NCBI RefSeq assembly: GCF_003332275.1
Contig: NZ_QOVA01000012.1
Coordinates: 61,359-125,358, forward strand
Direction: 5' to 3'
Source: Edaphovirga cremea
Lineage (GTDB): Bacteria; Pseudomonadota; Gammaproteobacteria; Enterobacterales; Enterobacteriaceae
Length of the DNA stretch: 64,000 bases
This document shows positions 63,152-64,000 of the stretch, one piece after another (position 1 is the stretch's first letter; every line of letters begins with the position of its first letter). Below the pieces are notes generated by a model. It had not been told where the DNA came from. It ran no database searches and saw only the letters and a list, made by a program, of their open reading frames with translations. Both the position numbers and the translations under genes were made by a program.

Positions 63152-63472
63152 GTTTTTCTCCTCGCGTGTAGTCTTGAGCGACTTACTCATTATTTCGACG
63201 GGTACCACTTAAGACAGATTGCCAGGCAAACATTCAGCGACGATTTAACTAACCCATTCTCATGTTGCAGGTTGTAAATTGAATGTATCCGGCATTATTT
63301 TTTTCAGTTTTATAAGTTGATGATTAGTATTAGTACAAAGTTAAAAATGAATAATGAGCGCCGTCACATCCCTGTATAACAATCATTTTGTACATGCATT
63401 CAGCTGAAAAAAGCCTAATCAGGGAACGTTCCCCATCGATTTCAGCTCTTTTTGTCGGAAACGGGATGTCTG
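63152..63472. other. Control region upstream of ytfQ
   Basis: About 320 AT-rich bp that should hold the ytf promoter. Visible elements are a perfect palindrome GGGAACGTTCCC (63422-63433), and AATGA-N6-TCACA (63353-63368), which has one perfect and one poor CRP half-site. No gene is seen. Confidence 0.5.
63422..63433. promoter_or_regulatory. Palindrome GGGAACGTTCCC upstream of ytfQ (candidate operator)
   Basis: A perfect 12-bp palindrome, 271 bp upstream of ytfQ. No regulator can be named from the sequence. Confidence 0.4.
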
Positions 63473-63542
63473 GTTTGAGGTTTGAGGTTTGAGGTTTGAG
63501 GTTTGAGGTTTGAGGTTTGAGGTTTGAGGTTTGAGGTTTGAG
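63473..63542. repeat. (GTTTGAG) heptanucleotide tandem repeat, 10 perfect copies
   Basis: Seventy bases consist of exactly ten uninterrupted copies of GTTTGAG. It is intergenic, between the ytfQ control region and the terminator of the rRNA operon, and no supported ORF crosses it. A 7-bp unit is not a codon multiple. Copy number is likely variable by slippage. Confidence 0.97.
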
Positions 63543-63577
63543 CAGGGTGGAATAATTTCTTCGGATTTAGAAACAAA

Positions 63578-63604
63578 AAAACCCCAGCTTATGCTGAGGT
63601 TTTT
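63578..63604 (-). terminator. Terminator of the rRNA operon
   Basis: AACCCCAGC (63580-63588) pairs with GCTGAGGTT (63593-63601), one G-U in the RNA, with flanking A/T runs that give U after the stem on the minus strand. It lies 14-40 bp past the tRNA-Trp gene. Confidence 0.85.
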
Positions 63605-63617
63605 CTTTTTTTATATC

Positions 63618-63693
63618 TGGCAGGGGCGGAGAGACTCGAACTCCCAACACCCGGTTTTGGAGACCGGTGCTCTACCAATTGAACTACGCCCCT
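63618..63693 (-). tRNA. trpT: tRNA-Trp (anticodon CCA)
   Basis: A 76-nt gene with encoded CCA. AGGGGCG pairs with CGCCCCT and the anticodon loop CTCCAAA holds CCA. It is the last gene of the rRNA operon, as trpT in E. coli rrnC. Confidence 0.97.
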
Positions 63694-63701
63694 AAATAGG
63701 G

Positions 63702-63778
63702 TGGCGGAACGGACGGGGCTCGAACCCGCGACCCCCTGCGTGACAGGCAGGTATTCTAACCAACTGAACTACCGCTCC
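63702..63778 (-). tRNA. aspT: tRNA-Asp (anticodon GUC)
   Basis: A 77-nt gene with encoded CCA. GGAGCGG pairs with CCGTTCC (one wobble), anticodon loop CTGTCAC with GUC. It lies between the 5S gene and trpT, as in E. coli rrnC. Confidence 0.97.
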
Positions 63779-63878
63779 ACCGATTCTTTCGCCTGTATCA
63801 GCATTCATCTGATACAAGTTTGTTCCTGTTGTTTTCCTTGTCAGGGGAAAAGGAACATGTTCTTCACTATAAAAATTG

Positions 63879-63998
63879 ATGCCTGGCAGTTCCCTACTCT
63901 CGCATGGGGAGACCCCACACTACCATCGGCGCTACGGCGTTTCACTTCTGAGTTCGGCATGGGGTCAGGTGGGACCACCGCGCTACTGCCGCCAGGCA
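63879..63998 (-). rRNA. rrf: 5S ribosomal RNA
   Basis: A complete 120-nt 5S gene, ends TGCCTGGCGGC and CCAGGCAT pairing as helix I, nearly identical to E. coli 5S. The 23S and 16S genes should lie to the right of the window. A long inverted repeat (GTTCC...GGAAC, about 63819-63857) between 5S and tRNA-Asp looks like an RNase processing stem. Confidence 0.97.
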
Positions 63999-64000
63999 AA

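Noticed and set aside
63353..63368. CRP site upstream of ytfQ
   Set aside because: TCACA is perfect, but AATGA matches only three of five bases; kept as a remark in the control region, not as a feature.

Overview
The window is a continuous, densely packed piece of an enterobacterial core chromosome. Gene content and order follow the E. coli yigL-to-rrnC segment. The best guess for the organism is Pectobacteriaceae (Pectobacterium- or Brenneria-like), because a secreted exo-polygalacturonase with a KdgR-like upstream site sits among the core genes and the base composition looks close to 50% GC by eye. Genus and species are inference. No phage, insertion sequence or CRISPR array is visible.

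Layout. 1-9.3 kb: yigL (partial), pldB, rhtB, rhtC, recQ, a 36-codon remnant of pldA, yigI, rarD, an AbrB-family transporter and corA. 9.3-15.4 kb: uvrD with a LexA box, then the dapF-DUF484-xerC-yigB operon, lptM and cyaY. 15.5-22.4 kb: cyaA (TTG start, conserved CRP site) divergent from hemCDXY. 22.4-23.5 kb: the small RNA gene glmZ with a sigma-54 promoter and three GlrR-type boxes, then the tRNA cluster argX-hisR-leuT-proM. 23.6-36.3 kb: the amino-acid permease yifK/thrP and the enterobacterial common antigen (ECA) operon wecA-wzzE-wecB-wecC-wecD-wecE-wzxE-wecF-wzyE-wecG, which lacks rffG and rffH at their usual place. 36.5-46.2 kb: rho with a candidate leader peptide, trxA, rhlB, gppA, the polygalacturonase, rep and ppiC. 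46.2-55.4 kb: ilvC/ilvY and the full ilvL-G-M-E-D-A operon with its attenuator and an intact ilvG. 55.7-64 kb: yifB (comM), maoP, hdfR, the galactofuranose-type ABC transporter operon ytfQRT-yjfF, a (GTTTGAG)x10 tandem repeat, and the 3' end of an rRNA operon (5S rRNA, tRNA-Asp, tRNA-Trp).

How the genes work together. Three pathways are nearly complete here: haem biosynthesis (hemC, hemD plus the membrane partners hemX, hemY), ECA assembly from the first sugar-phosphate transfer to chain-length control, and isoleucine/valine synthesis from threonine. Deviations from the E. coli plan are the most informative part: pldA reduced to its 3' end, rffGH absent with a palindrome at the junction, the pectinase between gppA and rep, and the ytf operon between hdfR and the rrn operon. 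I found no convincing undescribed multi-gene system. The best second-look items are the heptanucleotide repeat, the pldA scar, the rffGH gap and the glmZ control region.
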